A DNA stretch of 64,000 bases from Primula veris (GCA_963682055.1 OY821749.1:29457631-29521630), one strand, 5' to 3'. Numbered from the stretch's first letter, positions 1-13,795 are shown. The notes: generated by a model from the sequence alone, not told the origin. Numbers and translations are program-made.

Positions 1-61
1 TAAAGAATATGCCTGATTTTATGTTCTAACTACTAGCCCTTTCTGAAAGAACTCATCATCA

Positions 62-3000
62 CTATTCAGCTATCTGCTGCTGCACCGGTTTCTCCAGCAT
101 AGATGTGCCTTTAAAACTTGTTAACTGGAACTCCCGTGTATACTTCATAAACTGCTCAAACCACAACTTATACAGATCAATCGTTTCCCATCGGAAATGA
201 ATTAGAAATATATGTATGGAAACAAAGATTTAAATATAATTGTTTTTTTCCAGGGAAGACTTAGATTATCCAGGCCTAAGAATAGTCTCCTTTTAAAAGA
301 AAAAAAATACACGCCATTTGTTCCATGAGATCTTAAAAAATAAACCAGCCACAAAAATAATCTCTAGGTTCTCGTGTATCTTGAAGATTCAACAAGATCA
401 GATAAAGGTACGACTCATCGGTTAAGTTACATAAGTATCTCTTACCCGTTCATTACTCATCTTTTTGAACCCTAATTTGTTTGTCCATATTGATTCAGCA
501 ACCTCCGCAGCAGGGAGCACCACATTTTCAACATTTAAAGAGTATAATAACCCCTCAATACATGAAAAGAGCGCTTGGAAATAACCCTACACAGAACAAT
601 AACACAATCTTGTAAACATAAGTAAAAGAAACATGACAAAACACAAACAACCACAAAGATATGTGTTCACAAATTAAGAAACATACTTTTCCTTGATGTT
701 CTCTACTTGTGGCCACTAAAGGAAGCTCGGCAGCATCTCGTCCCAAAATCCTCAAAAGACCAGCTGACACAACTACTGAACTGTTCATATTATTAAAAAA
801 TAAGATAATTTAAGTATTTGTATGTGGTTAGACTTGAAAGAAAAAAATGACTAATTGAAGAGAAAAAGCAATAGGAAGAGCGCTTACTTCACTATCAAGA
901 CAACACAATACATTCCACCAAATTCCTGTCCTGAAATATTTCTCCTACAAATATACAATAGATGGAACTTCTGAATAAGATTTTATTCAAGACAAAAGTT
1001 GAATAACAGTGTTTTTATTGGCAAGCAAGCAATATAGTTGAAAGCATTCTCATCTGTGCAAATAAATTTTATCTATATCTATAAGGTTATACAGCTAGAT
1101 AAGCTTAAAAAATCAAATGTTGCACAACAGTCAAATATATCTCTGGTATATATGACATTAAAATAATAAAGAAAAAGTATTTTTTTAATGGAATCTTGAT
1201 TTGTTCTTTCTTCACAGTCATCAAAGGGCTAAAAAAAACCCTAAATTTTCTTCCATTTGATTCATCACCAGTGAAGTGCCATCGTATCCTGTTCTCAGTT
1301 TTCTCTCATCCCTACACCGATCCTCTACTTAGATTTGGGTTTTCACTTGATCAGTTTTCGTACTTGCACATATTTATAAATATATGTATACGTATGTATA
1401 CATGAAATCGAGAAGGAGGCTATGAAGTAATGGCTTAGGAAAAATCAGACAAGGGAGGAGAACGGCGGGCTATTAGTAGATAATACTATAGGGAGGAAAA
1501 AGATGATATGAGGACTGCATCATGTGAGATAAGGTGGGTTTTATTGGAGTAAGAAGTTGTACATAGAATTTAAGTGAGAGAAAGTAAAGTGGAAAGTCAA
1601 GACAGGAGAGGGAGGTGCACTTTCGTTGAGGAATAAAATAATAATAAAAGTCCTATAATTTTTAGAAAACCTCTCTACATATAGAGAGTAATCTAATAAA
1701 ATTTTATCGTTTAAAGAATTTTTTAGTCTCCTTTCAAAAAAAAGAAGAAATTTTGAGTCTATAGAGGTACTGATGGGTAGCACTTTATGAAGATATTGTA
1801 CAAAGTTATAGATATAGAGCATTTCAACCGGACTGTTGAGAATGCTCTGAACAACAATGTTAAAAGACAAGATGGCAATAAGGGGGAAAAAAGAGGGCCC
1901 GAAACTCGAGAGCATCATCAAGCAAATAAACTTTAAACTTCACAAGAAATGCAGAATACAGTGGTGACTTACGCGTAGACCATGACAGGAATAAGGTCGC
2001 GGCCTGAACTTGCTTTAATTGGATCGAAACATTCCTGCCATGAAGATTCAATAAAGGTCAAAACAAAAGAACGTGAATATGTATAAAAGCAACGGCATGC
2101 TAACAAAAGCAGAATATAAATAAAACAAGGTCAGAATCTACCCTAACGGTATTATGAGTTACTTTAAACACAGCATAACCGACAAGTAACTTAGCTAGGT
2201 GCTACTTCTCTCTCACCACGGACCAGTACTTTAGTACTAAATTGTACAGCAAAAATACATATACAACTGTCTAGAATTTGCTGTTACTAGAACATGTTTG
2301 TTTGAGTACTCGTAAAGAAACAGAAGAGCAAGATTATGCTTCAAATATTTAAAACATGATCCGCCTAATCTTCCAATTTTCCTTGTGCTCCCCAACGAAT
2401 CTAATCAAGCTAAAAAGTATCAAGGACAAGCACAATACGTTTCCCTACTAACCATTCTATAACTGTACTGTACATATCTTCATCTACAATTCTATCATTT
2501 TCATCACTAGAAAGTAGCATAACTTACCATGTTCGGTAACCTATTTGACTCCATTTTCAATTAGAAATAGAACTAAGAAAGACCATTATTTATAACCCAG
2601 CTTACAAGCATAAATCAAATCTTGAATTCAGATAAACGAGAACACAATGAATCATATTATAGAATGTACCCCCAGTGTCTAGTATCGACATGATATAAGG
2701 TGACACAACAATCGACAACAACTAGAATAAAAAAGGGAACATGTGGCTTTTATATATCAAGATATCAGTTACAGAAAATAGTGAATCATACTATTACATT
2801 TAAAAGTTTCAATACTAATCTCCATAAAATTGAATAATTAACAGTTGCACGAGTATCAAAATTCAAAGTTTAGGCACCAATGTTTGCAAAATGGACAAAT
2901 TAGTACAGTGTTTAAAAATTAAATTTTGTATTTTTCTGTACTATTTATTCCATTTTGTGTAAACTGGAAAATAGTACACCAGTTAAACAACAAATTAATC

Positions 3001-6000
3001 AATTTTGTGATTTTAACTTGATTGTTCACTACAAATTAATCAATTTTCTTAGAACTTTTTTTTTGAATTTCGTGCTCGTGCTTTCAAGTTACATTTTAAC
3101 TTGGTCTCTTGATTGTTCAGTTTAGTATAGACTGATGTCTAAATCATAAAAGTCAATACTAATTGTCAAAAGCTGACAGGTTGGTATACAAAAGAGATAT
3201 TTTCCTAATAAAAATAAATAAATGTTCTTGTATATTTAAACGAACCGGAAAAGACTAGAAACATACAAAAATATTCTTCTGTGCAGTCAGATATACCCAG
3301 TCCAACAAAATAATAGCACTAATGGTTAAAAGAAAATTGATACAAGCAGATACTTACACGAAAAATAGATGCTGCCGTAGACAGTATTCGCAAGTGGTCT
3401 GAGGCTCGACTTTTCCCACTTAAAATCTGCCATCGAGCATCATCAACAGGTGCTGATCCTAAACCATTCTGTATATACTTCCTGTCTATAATATTTAATG
3501 CCGGAACTGGAATTGCCTCGGCTCCAATTAAAACTGTATTTTGGAGTCTCACGTTAATCTGTGTGCACTCGTCACAACAAAACCACTTCTCCGTAGGCAG
3601 TTCCTGGAAATGAAGTTAAATGATTTGAGTAACTGCATGAAAAACTAAGCCAGTAAAAAAGTTAATCCTGAACTTACTTTTAAATCTGCCAATCCCTGGT
3701 TACGCAAGCAGCCAACATGGTACTCCCTCTCGCACTAAAAAAGAATAAAAAGTTAAGATGTTTGTAATCAAGATACAATAATACAAGAAGGCACAGATTT
3801 GAAATATGAAAAGGTGCATGTCCTACCTGGTCACAAAGCATGACGGTCCGGTCATCAAATTTTCCGGCACTAAAATCACTGGCCCTGTGAATATATAATA
3901 GTACTTATTGCTTAGTTTTCACTACAAACGAAAAATTGCAACTATGTTGATCAAAGCAGAAAGCACAATCCAATTTTGTTCAACTGACCAACCGATTTAA
4001 TCTGGAGAGTTGCATGATGTATCTAATACTTTTTTTTTTAGAATGACAAAAAAATATAAACATTTAAGATCATGAGATGCAGAAATATCATGATATAGTA
4101 CAAGACCACGTTATGCTAGCTTTACGATATGTCGGTATGGACGCCTATAGTAAAGTTTACTATCACATGAAAACGCTCAGATTGATTTTATCTTTCTGTA
4201 TTGTTTATCAAATATAATCGTCTAATAAACAACCACCAATGAACCAAAACCTGCGGAATCAGAAAAGGATGGACAACAAGTATTAACAACCCCCATATGA
4301 CGATGGCCACAACCAACCAACTAATTTTTAATCAAAAAGCAGAAAAATACAAAAATCAATCACAGAGATGAAGGCATAGAATACCGGAGTGAGAAATCAC
4401 AGGAGCTATCTGGCGACTAAAAAAAACCCACAAGAATAGCGAATAAACAAAAAAAAGAATGTTCATTTTGGGTCATTTATAGACTAAATTTAATATATAT
4501 AAAAAAACTGCTCATTAAAAATCACGGAAAACAAAATATAAAGTTCAAAAATAAACACTACAAGTGTTCCTAAAAAAACGCGAAAAATGGCTTCATTGAG
4601 ATATGCACCCAAGACATAGTAATGATATTGCAGGAAGAAATTAAGTAATTGATAAAATAATTGGGGCTTACCTGCAGACAACACAACCGCCTGTTTCAAT
4701 TTCTGGGGCTTTAACAACTCGTGTCATCCGAATTGCAATAGGTCTCTCCATATTTGAAGACTCTCCAAACGTTTCCAAGCCTACAGAGTCTCTACAACAT
4801 GGACAGTACCAATCACCATTGGGAGCGCAGTCTAAATTCAAGCAAACTGCATGAGGAAAATAAACAGTTCAAAATAAAAATCTAAAGTAACATCACACAG
4901 TCCTAAAGATGGTAAGATGTGACTGGTCCATTCGGACGAGTCCAGTTGAAGCTTTTAAGCTTGGTTTTTTCTGCTTAAAAGCAAGATTGCATCTGGTTGT
5001 CTTCACATTCTATAATTGAAAGAGACAACTTCTCCACACGAAAAAAAAGAGACTTAAAAGGGAGAAGGACTAAGTAACCAAATATACACAGATGAACATG
5101 CATACCAACAGAGACACTATAGTACAAACAAATATATCTGAAATGAATCAACATACTTGGTTAAAGGAAAAAAAAAAAATCTCACAAAAGAATTTAATAG
5201 GAGTAATGGCAATTATTACACATTGCACACTATATTATACAGATAAACTTCATTTGTTTGATAAGGGATTTTAGAAGTGAAACTTTGCACTCATCCTACT
5301 TTGGAGTTATAAAAATAAACGGTGGAGTACAATAATAGTCCCCATATTCTGGATCAGAATTTGGTTTGGTCCCCATAAAGCTAATTGCAACGCTAATGGC
5401 CCGCATACTTTAGGTAGATTTTCTATTCCAACCTCATAATTTCAATTAAAAATTCCCATTGATTAAGTTAAATTTCACCAATAATCTCCACATTTTAAGC
5501 AGGTTAGTGGTCCCGTGTATAAGAATTCCGATAAGGGAAGACCGTTAAAAGTTAAAAATTACAGAAACTAAGGGGACCAAAACTGTTCTAAACTTCTAAT
5601 CAAAATACTGGGACCAGGCGTGTAACTTATTTTATTTATTAGGACCAACAGAGTTATAGCTAAAACTATGAGAACCAAATTGAGATTTACATCTGCAAGT
5701 GTCGACCAATGCTGTGATTCGCCAAATAAAGTTAAGACAGTTGAACCAAGATTTTGGAAGAAAAAATCTAACATGTACAAAAATTAGCCAATTGGCCAAA
5801 TGGTGAACACTTACTGGCATGAAAAGAGCGAGGGCAACCATCACAAATGACCAAATCTCCCCCATCTCCGCAAACTGCACACATATCATCACTGCTCCCA
5901 GTAGTCAGTTTTTGTCCACTAGATAACGATAGCGCGATATCATGAAGTGTTAGTCCACTGGAAGTATATATATTTCGATATCTGTATGAATTAATAATAA

Positions 6001-8700
6001 CTTTAATCAGCACAGAGTACTCAAATGTGACTTATTCACAATTAGTTTCTTTAAAGCTACTCACGGTTGACGTCTGACAGACCACCCAGCATGAGCCTCA
6101 AACTGTGAAGGGCTAACCTAATCGCCAGAAAGATAAAACAAAATCAGATCCATAACGATAAAATTCCTTCCAATTTGAACAGCATAAAAAGGGGATTTTA
6201 ACCTTTTTTTACACTAATAAACTCAAATCAGTACCTTTAACTATCAATTTTTAATTAGGGTTCTCAACTATGCTTATTGGTTGATTTTGTATACCGACGT
6301 CTATTTTGTTTCATCGAACTTACACGAGTTTTTGATCTTGTATCCTCAAAAGAACTTCCAGTTACCAAGTATATTCATGTCTTAATATAAAAATATCACT
6401 AGAGTACAAATCTGTAAAATAATGCCAGTTCAGAATACAAATTCATGATAGTGTTGTTTGGAGCACGACATCACATTTGTCTTAGTTTAGTGTATGTATT
6501 TGAAAATACAGAATAGTCAAGTGTATGAAAGCTTCAAAAAGCAAGCGTAAGAAGCATTCAAAAATAAATTTACCTCGGTGTCACAACAGCTGCAGACTAT
6601 TCCATTCCCTAGTTTGTATCCGTAAAGTACTTTCTGCAACAAAGAAAAATCAATGAAGATGAACCGAATAATACTAGTAGATACACAAAGCAATCTATGT
6701 GAGGCTTACATGTCCTCTGGCATAGTAAGCTAACTCAGCCCCATCTGGTAGTCCACCGGGAATGAAAAGAACACGATGCAGATCATTATCCCTGTCAATA
6801 AACTGTCTGTATAAGAACATGACCTAGACCCAAAAAATACACTCCTTTTACCAGGAAAAAAAAAACTTACCTTTTTCTGCTTCCCCATGTGGAATTCTTC
6901 TTATAAGAACTTGAGGTAGGGTAATGAGTAAATGGTCTGCAAATTGGTCTAGAAAAAAAAAGATGATATCAGTGGAAAAATTGAAACTATGTTCAAACTT
7001 CAAACAATGACCTAGAACACTTCAAGTTACTCAAGAAAATTTTAAAAGCAGAAAAACGCAGAAAAATAGAGAACTAACTTCTTAACCTCAGTCGTCCATT
7101 GTCTCCCCCCATAAGTCTCAGCTTTAACAATCTCAGTTTTGCGTTTAATACGTGCTGCAGCATTAAGAGAGAGAGAGAGGGAAAGCGAAGCGTTCATTCA
7201 ACAGAAAAATAATAGACCACTGAAGTTCACATGTATCTTAAGCAAAAACTATATAAAAAAAAAGGAATAATAAAGAGAATTACAAAATATACCTCTCCAT
7301 GCTTCGAAAAGCTCCTCATTGACAGCTGAACCAGCAACATTTTTTATCACTTCATCAACCATGCTAAGAGGTGCAGTTTTAAGTTGTTGGATTATAGCGT
7401 AAATTGGTTTCCCATTTTCCAAGAAAATGTGGTTGTTTGGATGCTTTGTACTTCCACCAGCATGTACTTCAAACTCATATGCAGTGAGTATCTGTTTATA
7501 CCATCAATTAAATCATAATCTGAATTGAAAATACATAAAGGCTTTGTTAAGTTGCAGCTTTTAAACATAAACGCTTGTCTGGTAAGTAGCTTTTAAGCTC
7601 CATTTTTTTTTGGTTATTGGCATACTAGTTAAACTGTAGTCGATTGACATGTTTAAAGCTGAGTTTTTCTATAGCTTTGGCCAGAAATTAAGATGGATGA
7701 ACCTAGATTTGTTTTGAAACTCAAAACCAGATCTTGTTTGCTTAAAATCTGCAACTGAACAAGCTTACAATTCGGACAAGCCACAAAAAACTTACCCTGG
7801 AGTAGTTGCAAGATGAGCAGCTGCACGCATAACCCCAGTCCCTTATAATTCCATATAGTTCAGTCTACATTAATTAAATAGACATTTAAAAGAACTGCTC
7901 ATAACTCAGGGAAAAGAAAAGTAAAAAAAAAAATGTATCCTGATTAAACAGTATACCTTTCTGGTAGTAACATATTTAACACGAGCTCCTTCTAAAACCC
8001 CACTCGACAAAAGTTTCTTAACGTTAGTAAGGTGGGTCTCACCAAAAATCTTCGCGGACTTATCATTCTCCCTTTTACGCCGATACGAGAAAGTGTTGCA
8101 ACTCCTCTCAGTTCTAATAATATTATAATCATTCGCTTCAACTTTAACATTAGATACATATTGAGAGCTAGCAAAAGCTCCCTCACCAAAAGTCCTAATA
8201 TTATTGAAATCGTTCTCTTCAACTTTACCATTAGATACATATTGAGAGCTAGCAAAGACTCCATCACCAACGGACTTGTTCTCATACTCCTCTCTGGACT
8301 TGCTAAATTTAAATGTGATCTTTCTAATACCACACGAGCTAATATGATCTGGGATCTCACGCACAAAACCAGTTAAAGGAACTTTAATAGTTTCGTCGTT
8401 TTTACTCAAATTTTCTTCACTTAAGCTCTCCTCGTCTGACCCCTCTAGCTTATTACTAATTAACTCAGGTTTTTGAGTACTGCTAATCGCTTGTAAACTA
8501 CAAGTGTCATTTGGGTTCGAAACTTCTGATCTTATATCGTCATTCGAGGCTTCTTTAACATCTACTTTAGCCTCACTCGCCAGTTTCTTTGTGCAAGGTT
8601 CGTCCTTATTTTCATCCTCTATACATTCATGGTCACGCTTCAAAACATTTCTCTCTATACCGCTATCTGAAACTCCCTCGCATACTTCCTCTTCACCCAT
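62..8700 (-). CDS. PHD-finger/GNAT acyltransferase, IDM1-like, 835 aa, 18 exons
   Basis: Probable nuclear chromatin reader and histone acetyltransferase-like protein. Exons, in transcript order: 8700-7957, 7864-7796, 7491-7293, 7154-7079, 6948-6871, 6791-6710, 6633-6574, 6117-6065, 5981-5815, 4846-4672, 3884-3827, 3734-3678, 3603-3358, 2034-1973, 944-888, 780-687, 586-446, 151-62; phases agree throughout. An acidic low-complexity N-terminus (1-235) is followed by two TDBD/Jas-type segments (about 237-315 and 403-471). The first PHD finger has C488, C491, C500, C503, H508, C511, C524, C527; the second has C564, C567, C585, C588, H593, C596, C616, C619. A GNAT fold (about 690-825) carries the acyl-CoA loop QGKGYF. 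This domain order matches plant IDM1/ROS4-like proteins; acetylation of a histone is inferred from that family. Residues about 140-195 hold a 27-residue tandem duplication. The last acceptor (152) was chosen by family alignment; the alternative at 166 adds a few residues. Confidence 0.9.
5330..5690. repeat. 'GGGACCA / TAGTCCCC' type dispersed repeat in intron 9
   Basis: An intronic block begins with AATAGTCCCCATATTCTG and TTTGGTCCCCATAA and ends with the complementary theme (GGGGACCAAAACTG, ACTGGGACCAG, AGGACCAA). The inverted arrangement suggests an old fold-back or non-autonomous element. A block of the same wording lies in an intron of the UNC93-like gene at 17880-18215. No terminal repeat or target-site duplication could be fixed. 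Confidence 0.4.
8113..8275 (-). repeat. In-frame 81-bp tandem duplication in exon 1
   Basis: Two adjacent copies with an 81-bp period encode two 27-residue units, each containing FASSQYVSN followed by KVE.ND.N.IRT. The copies differ at several positions but keep frame, so the duplication is not brand new and the protein tolerates it. It lies in the unstructured N-terminal part, before the first TDBD segment. Confidence 0.9.
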
Positions 8701-8759
8701 TCACTTGTTTAATCGGTACTATATGTATATGAGCTCAAGATTTCTCCGAAAAGTATGAA

Positions 8760-9395
8760 AATCCAAGTAGAATGCAAAACCCTAGCCCGACACCGATTGA
8801 ATAGAAAAACCAAAATTGCTCGAAAATATTTATAACCACAAATCCTCGATTATCCTTCACTAACAGAACTCAAATCAATTCCAGTTGTTGCAAAACCGGT
8901 CCAATTTCGTCAATTTCCTTTCAAAACGCCAACACAAAACTTAAGTTCGGTACCGATTACTTTAAAACCCCAAAAATTTAGTCTTTAACAGAAGAACAAA
9001 AAACCACTCGAAAAAAACTTCAAAACCAAAACCCTAATAACTCCAAATTAACCCTAAAATGGGTCCAAAATTATTCGGTTTTCCTTTCAAACGCCTCTAT
9101 ACGAAACCCTAGAAACCCCAATTGGACCAAAATCTCAACTTTCACATGAAAATAATCGAAACCCACGATAGTATTTCATTAACAAAACCCTAATCAATTC
9201 AAATTAACCCAAATTCGTTCAAATCACTATTTCCGAAAACCCACACGAAACCCTAAATCCAATATCAACTGAACAAAAGTTTCAGTTTCTTCGAAAAATA
9301 ACAGAAACCCACGATAAATCTTCACGAACAAAACCCTAATCGATTAAAAATCAAATAAAATAAAATAAGCCTAAATTTTATTATAGTTACCTTCT
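8760..9395 (-). repeat. Degenerate telo-box repeats in the leader of the PHD gene
   Basis: On the plus strand this stretch repeats, at roughly 140-160 bp, a loose unit with TTTCCTTTCAAA.CGCC, GAAACCCACGAT and AAAACCCTAATC. The motif AAACCCTA or a one-base variant occurs at least seven times (near 8777, 9028, 9049, 9104, 9185, 9248, 9331). On the minus strand a good donor (AAG|GTAACT, intron from about 9389) suggests that most of this is a 5' leader intron, with a non-coding first exon at about 9391-9560. The leader intron is inferred; only the motifs are seen. Confidence 0.55.
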
Positions 9396-9560
9396 GAGAA
9401 ACCAAAGTATTACATAGAGAGAGACTGTAGAAATATTTTCGAGATCCAAAATAAAAACCAAAGCAGCAAAATATCAGATCTGAGATCTAGTTTAGGAATT
9501 AGGGTTTGTTTTATCCATTTTTTTTTAAAAATTTGTTTATAATTAGGAACCTGTGAGGAC

Positions 9561-12500
9561 GGATATGGCGGCAACAAACTAAACTGAAAAGTTTTAGAGA
9601 GAGAGAGAGAGATTTTGGAGGAGTCGTGAAAAGATAGATAAAGTATAAAATGGATATAATAAATTAATAAAAATGTGTGGGGTTATGATTTTATTAACTT
9701 GGTTACGGTATTACACGTGGCGGTGAGGAGATGGATAGACATATAGTACTAGTGTTTGAGAAAATTACACTAATCACCCTTCTTTTCTAAATTCAATCAA
9801 ATTGCTCCAGTGGGTTACACGAATATGTACATAATTTGCAAATAAACAAGGATCAAGTTCTGATTCGAAATAGATTTACTCAGCCTCAATATCTTGTTAT
9901 ATTTATGACTGTCCTTCGAGGGTGTTTCTCAAATATACAGAGGTCTCGGAGGGGAGCAGTTGCAGTTAATAGTAACCTAAGATACCAGAGATTACGTATA
10001 GGAACGGAAGTTAAGCTCGGATTGGACTTGATTTGAGCCTTCGAGGGCTTTGGAGCGTTTTAAATTGTCACTTTCGGACGACTCAATTCTTGATTTTAGA
10101 GAGTTGTAGCAGATTCTAAAACAACATTCGGTGTCAACAAATTTGAGCTAAAACAGTATTCAGAGTAATATTTAGGGTCGACCTTATTATGAGCTAAAAC
10201 AACTAATTTGTTTATGTATCAACTGTTAACAAACGTGAAAGGCGACCAATTTTTTTTAATAAATTATTTCGTCCAGGTAAGGTAAATAAATCTCAAATAT
10301 GTTGAATATGGTTTTATATTGAATTTCTAGTCATTTTTTTTGTTGTAGTATGATGGAATTACATTTTTTTTCTCCAAATATTATTTCTGTTGTTTTTCGG
10401 ATTAATGTAAGTCATCTGTTAAATACAGACGCTGTCTGTTTAATGCAGACGGCGGCTGTATTAGTAGGGTGTGGTATAAGTCACGCAACGTGATAAAAAC
10501 TCAATCTACTAAAAATAAAAAAAATAAATTTTTTTAATTAATATTTAAATTTAGGGTAGACTTAACTAGGGTTTCAATATATTTATTTGGGTTTTTAATA
10601 GGTTTAGTTTTTAATACGTGGTGTGATTTGTACCATTAACATATGTATTAATTCTATTCGGTCTGCATAAAGTATAAGCGTAAACAAGTGATGATATTTC
10701 TTTATTAATTGGTGCTAACTGCTAAGGTCGGGCCTGGTAATATTGATTCTCCTTTTTCAAACTTTTTTCAACTGTCTTGATTATGTTATAGACTAATCGC
10801 CATTGTGTTATAGACTAATAACAATTTTTATAAAAAACAAAACAAAGTCGCAACAGGGAGAATAAAATACAAAACTTACGTTAAACATGTATAGAATATA
10901 AGAATTAAGAATTAATTAAAATATCATACATAATCACTACAAAATAATGTTTGATTTAGTGAGAGTTAAAAGATGTCACAACTCTGTCATTAGTTTAAAA
11001 AAATATCACAAATCTGTCATAAATTGACTAAACTGTTCAAAACCGTCACAAAACCATAGCTAATAAACTCGTAACAAAAAATACCGTTACTAATCCCGTA
11101 ACTATTTGAATATTTTTTTGTATTGCACTTAACTAAGGAGTTCGTACAAAAATATATGAAACACTTAAAATAGCCATTAATTTATGATAAAGAAAAATCA
11201 AAGTAATGCATAATCAACATGTATAAGAAAATAAATAAAAATTGGATAAAAAAATTTAATATAATAAGAAAAGAAAAAAAAAAGACAGAAAACCACAAAT
11301 TTTAAAATGTAAGTTCAACTTAAGGCTAAATCAACAACATTTCAGAGCAAGGCCGGTGTGTAATAATTTTACGAACTTCATGTATGTGGAATCGATTTAA
11401 GCATGGTATGTTATGAGTATTGTTATGATAGATCATTTGAAGAGTGAAGTCGTCGATGGAGTCAAGAATGGGAGAAGTGGGTTGCATTCAATAACATAGT
11501 ATGTCGTTACTGAATCTGATCGGGTGATCGTCAACTTGTTATGGCAAAATTTTGATAATGTATAGGATGTACAACTAGGTGCTAATTTGACATATCACTC
11601 AAATACATGTATATATAGACAACGATCATTATTTGAAGATTAAAAAGATATGTGTTATTTTTTATATTCGTTATTATCATCCTCGCATAACGGCATAAGT
11701 TATATAGCTCCAATGAGCTTAAAATTAATAGCATACTACATTCATATCATAGATTCATTTAATTACATGACACGTTCAAAAGTCGACGTACGTGCATGCA
11801 ACTTTTGATCTCTTTATTGCGTTACCTGCTCAAGATTCAACTTTGGTTATTATTATAATATAACTTTTGATCGTTTATGTCTTTGTCTCTTCTTGCATTG
11901 TATAGGTACTTTGTAAACAACTACATAACGAGGGAAATAGTAGAATGATCCATATTTGAGTTTTTTTTCTTCTTATTAGAGTTTTCTGTATTCATACTCA
12001 TCTCCATATTTAAATTGTTTAACAAAAAAGACTAATGACAATGGTAAAGACAAAATGTAAGTAGCCTTGAGTTCTATCTAATGGATTCTATTTCGCTGAA
12101 TAAGTTGAAAAGTGTGAGAGATTATACAATAATTAAGCCGTTTTTAACAAATGTACACTAAAGAGGCGTTTGGCATCATCGTCAAAAGTGTTTTATAAGT
12201 CCAAAAATACTTTTGAAAAAGCTTTTTGTGTTTGATGGGTTCTTTTTACAACTTTTGAAAAGTCATGACCTCCATATTACATTTTGAAAAGTTACCATAT
12301 GATTTGTGTAAGTGTGCGCAAAATTATTTTTCTAGGATCATTTTTCCAACACCAAATATACTTGCGTATGTATTCCTAATTTCCTATTATAGGGAGTACT
12401 TTATAGAGTATGATTTTAAAAGGTTATATTTTTCTCTTTTAGTGGTATCCTACATATAAATATGTATTCAAGTATTTTAACCAATCCAATCACAACATGA

Positions 12501-13257
12501 GTAAAAAAAAATGAGAGTACTTTAAGTATTTACCCCATAGTTTAATGAACTCTATTCTTGGAAACGAAATTGTAAAAGCAGTGAATTTTTTTCACCATAC
12601 ACAAAATTGTGGGATTGTAAGTATTCACCCAACACCCATTCGTAATGATTGTCTTCATAGTTGTAGTTCGTGTAAAGTGAAGAAATATAACGTACAATGG
12701 AGTGTCGAATTTGCATAAAAACTAGTGCTAATTGAAATTTTAGACCATGGAGTGCCAAATGATTATATTTAACAAAGTTTAATGAAAATACATGATAAAA
12801 ACTGAAAAAAATCATAAATTTTGGAATTGCGGAGGGAGTCGTGGCTCCCGATTGTTTCCATTTAGCTCCGTCTTTGGCTTAATGTATAACGCTAACAATT
12901 AGCTTAGTTGCATTACATATACTTTTCCATGTGATCGAACGATGGCTCAAATTGGAGCGAGTGCACAACGGTGTTAAAACACTTCTTTTTGTTTTATACC
13001 GGTCTTTAATCACAATCATTTTTATTTACTTTCATATTACTTTGTCGAAAAACTTCCTCTCTCGATATTTATCTCTTTCCATTTGAAAAAAAAAAAAACA
13101 TAAAAAAAAAAACATACAAAGCATAGGTAACCAACCATGTTATTTCATAGAGGAAAAGTGGTTGGTCCAAATGGATGATACCCGAGTATATCACGTTCAC
13201 CATCAGGCTTCGTATCCAGACGCCTGCGAATCAGGTTTACCTGGAAGGATCGATAAT
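9561..13257. other. Intergenic, no gene seen
   Basis: Spacer between the divergent PHD and UNC93-like genes. It starts with a short GA microsatellite (about 9596-9612), probably in the promoter or leader of the PHD gene. At 10937 the sequence CACTACAAAATAATG followed by repeated 'gtcacaactctgtcat' wording resembles the end of a CACTA transposon, but no partner end was found. The rest is AT-rich with only short chance ORFs. Confidence 0.6.
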
Positions 13258-13571
13258 TAGGGTTGGGCGAAAAACCGGAAAAACCGAACCGAAAAACAAA
13301 AACAAAAAAAAATTCAGGTCGGTTTCCGTTTTTAATAAAACCGAACCGAAAGACCGAAACAGAAAAAAAAACCGAAAAAACCCCAAGAAAAACCCAGAAA
13401 AACCGAAAAATAACCGGAAAACAATCAAAAAACCGAAACTGGACTGAAAAAACCTTGTCCGGTTCGGTTCAAAAAATAAAAAGACCGAAACCGAAAAAAA
13501 GCAAACCGAAAAATATGTTCGGTTTCGATTTTGTTAAAAACCGAACCGAACCGAACCGAAACCCAGCTCTA
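13258..13571. mobile_element. CCGAAA-rich hAT-like non-autonomous element
   Basis: The block is almost wholly made of AACCGAA/CCGAAA words. Its left end TAGGGTTGGGC and right end GAAACCCAGCTCTA are imperfect inverted repeats. The flanks are TCGATAAT (13250-13257) and TTGATGAT (13572-13579), which match at 6 of 8 bases with both differences being transitions. That fits an aged 8-bp target duplication of hAT type. It encodes no plausible protein; the lysine- and asparagine-rich ORFs across it are compositional. A second copy in the other orientation lies at 49427-49650. Confidence 0.55.
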
Positions 13572-13747
13572 TTGATGATTATAAAAAAAAAAAACATGTT
13601 ATTTTATATAAATAAAAAAACAAACACACCAACCATGCAATATTAATAGATTGAGCAATGAGTAAAATTGACCAAAACTACAAGAAGAGGACAAATATTT
13701 ACTCCAACTTTGGCTCACACCAACACATTTCAAAAAATGACAAAACC

Positions 13748-13795
13748 GGCCCACTCTCTCTCTCTCTCCCGCCGGCACAGTACATACTATAAATA
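13748..13795 (+). promoter_or_regulatory. Candidate core promoter of the UNC93-like gene
   Basis: A TATAAATA box at 13788-13795 lies 92 bp before the start codon. Upstream are a CT-rich tract (13753-13769) and a GGCCCA site-II-like element (13748-13753). All are seen directly; their use as promoter is inferred from position. Confidence 0.5.

Noticed and set aside
10000..10030. Similarity of GAACGGAAGTTAAGCTCGG to the internal region of 5S rRNA
   Set aside because: Only about 15 bases agree and the flanks do not continue the 5S sequence; taken as chance.
10937..11110. A full CACTA transposon
   Set aside because: Only one CACTACAAAA-like end is visible; no second end, target duplication or transposase fragment.
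13175..13646. Lys/Asn/Pro-rich ORFs of 90 and 127 codons
   Set aside because: They are translations of the CCGAAA-rich element, low in complexity, with no family resemblance and no splice context.
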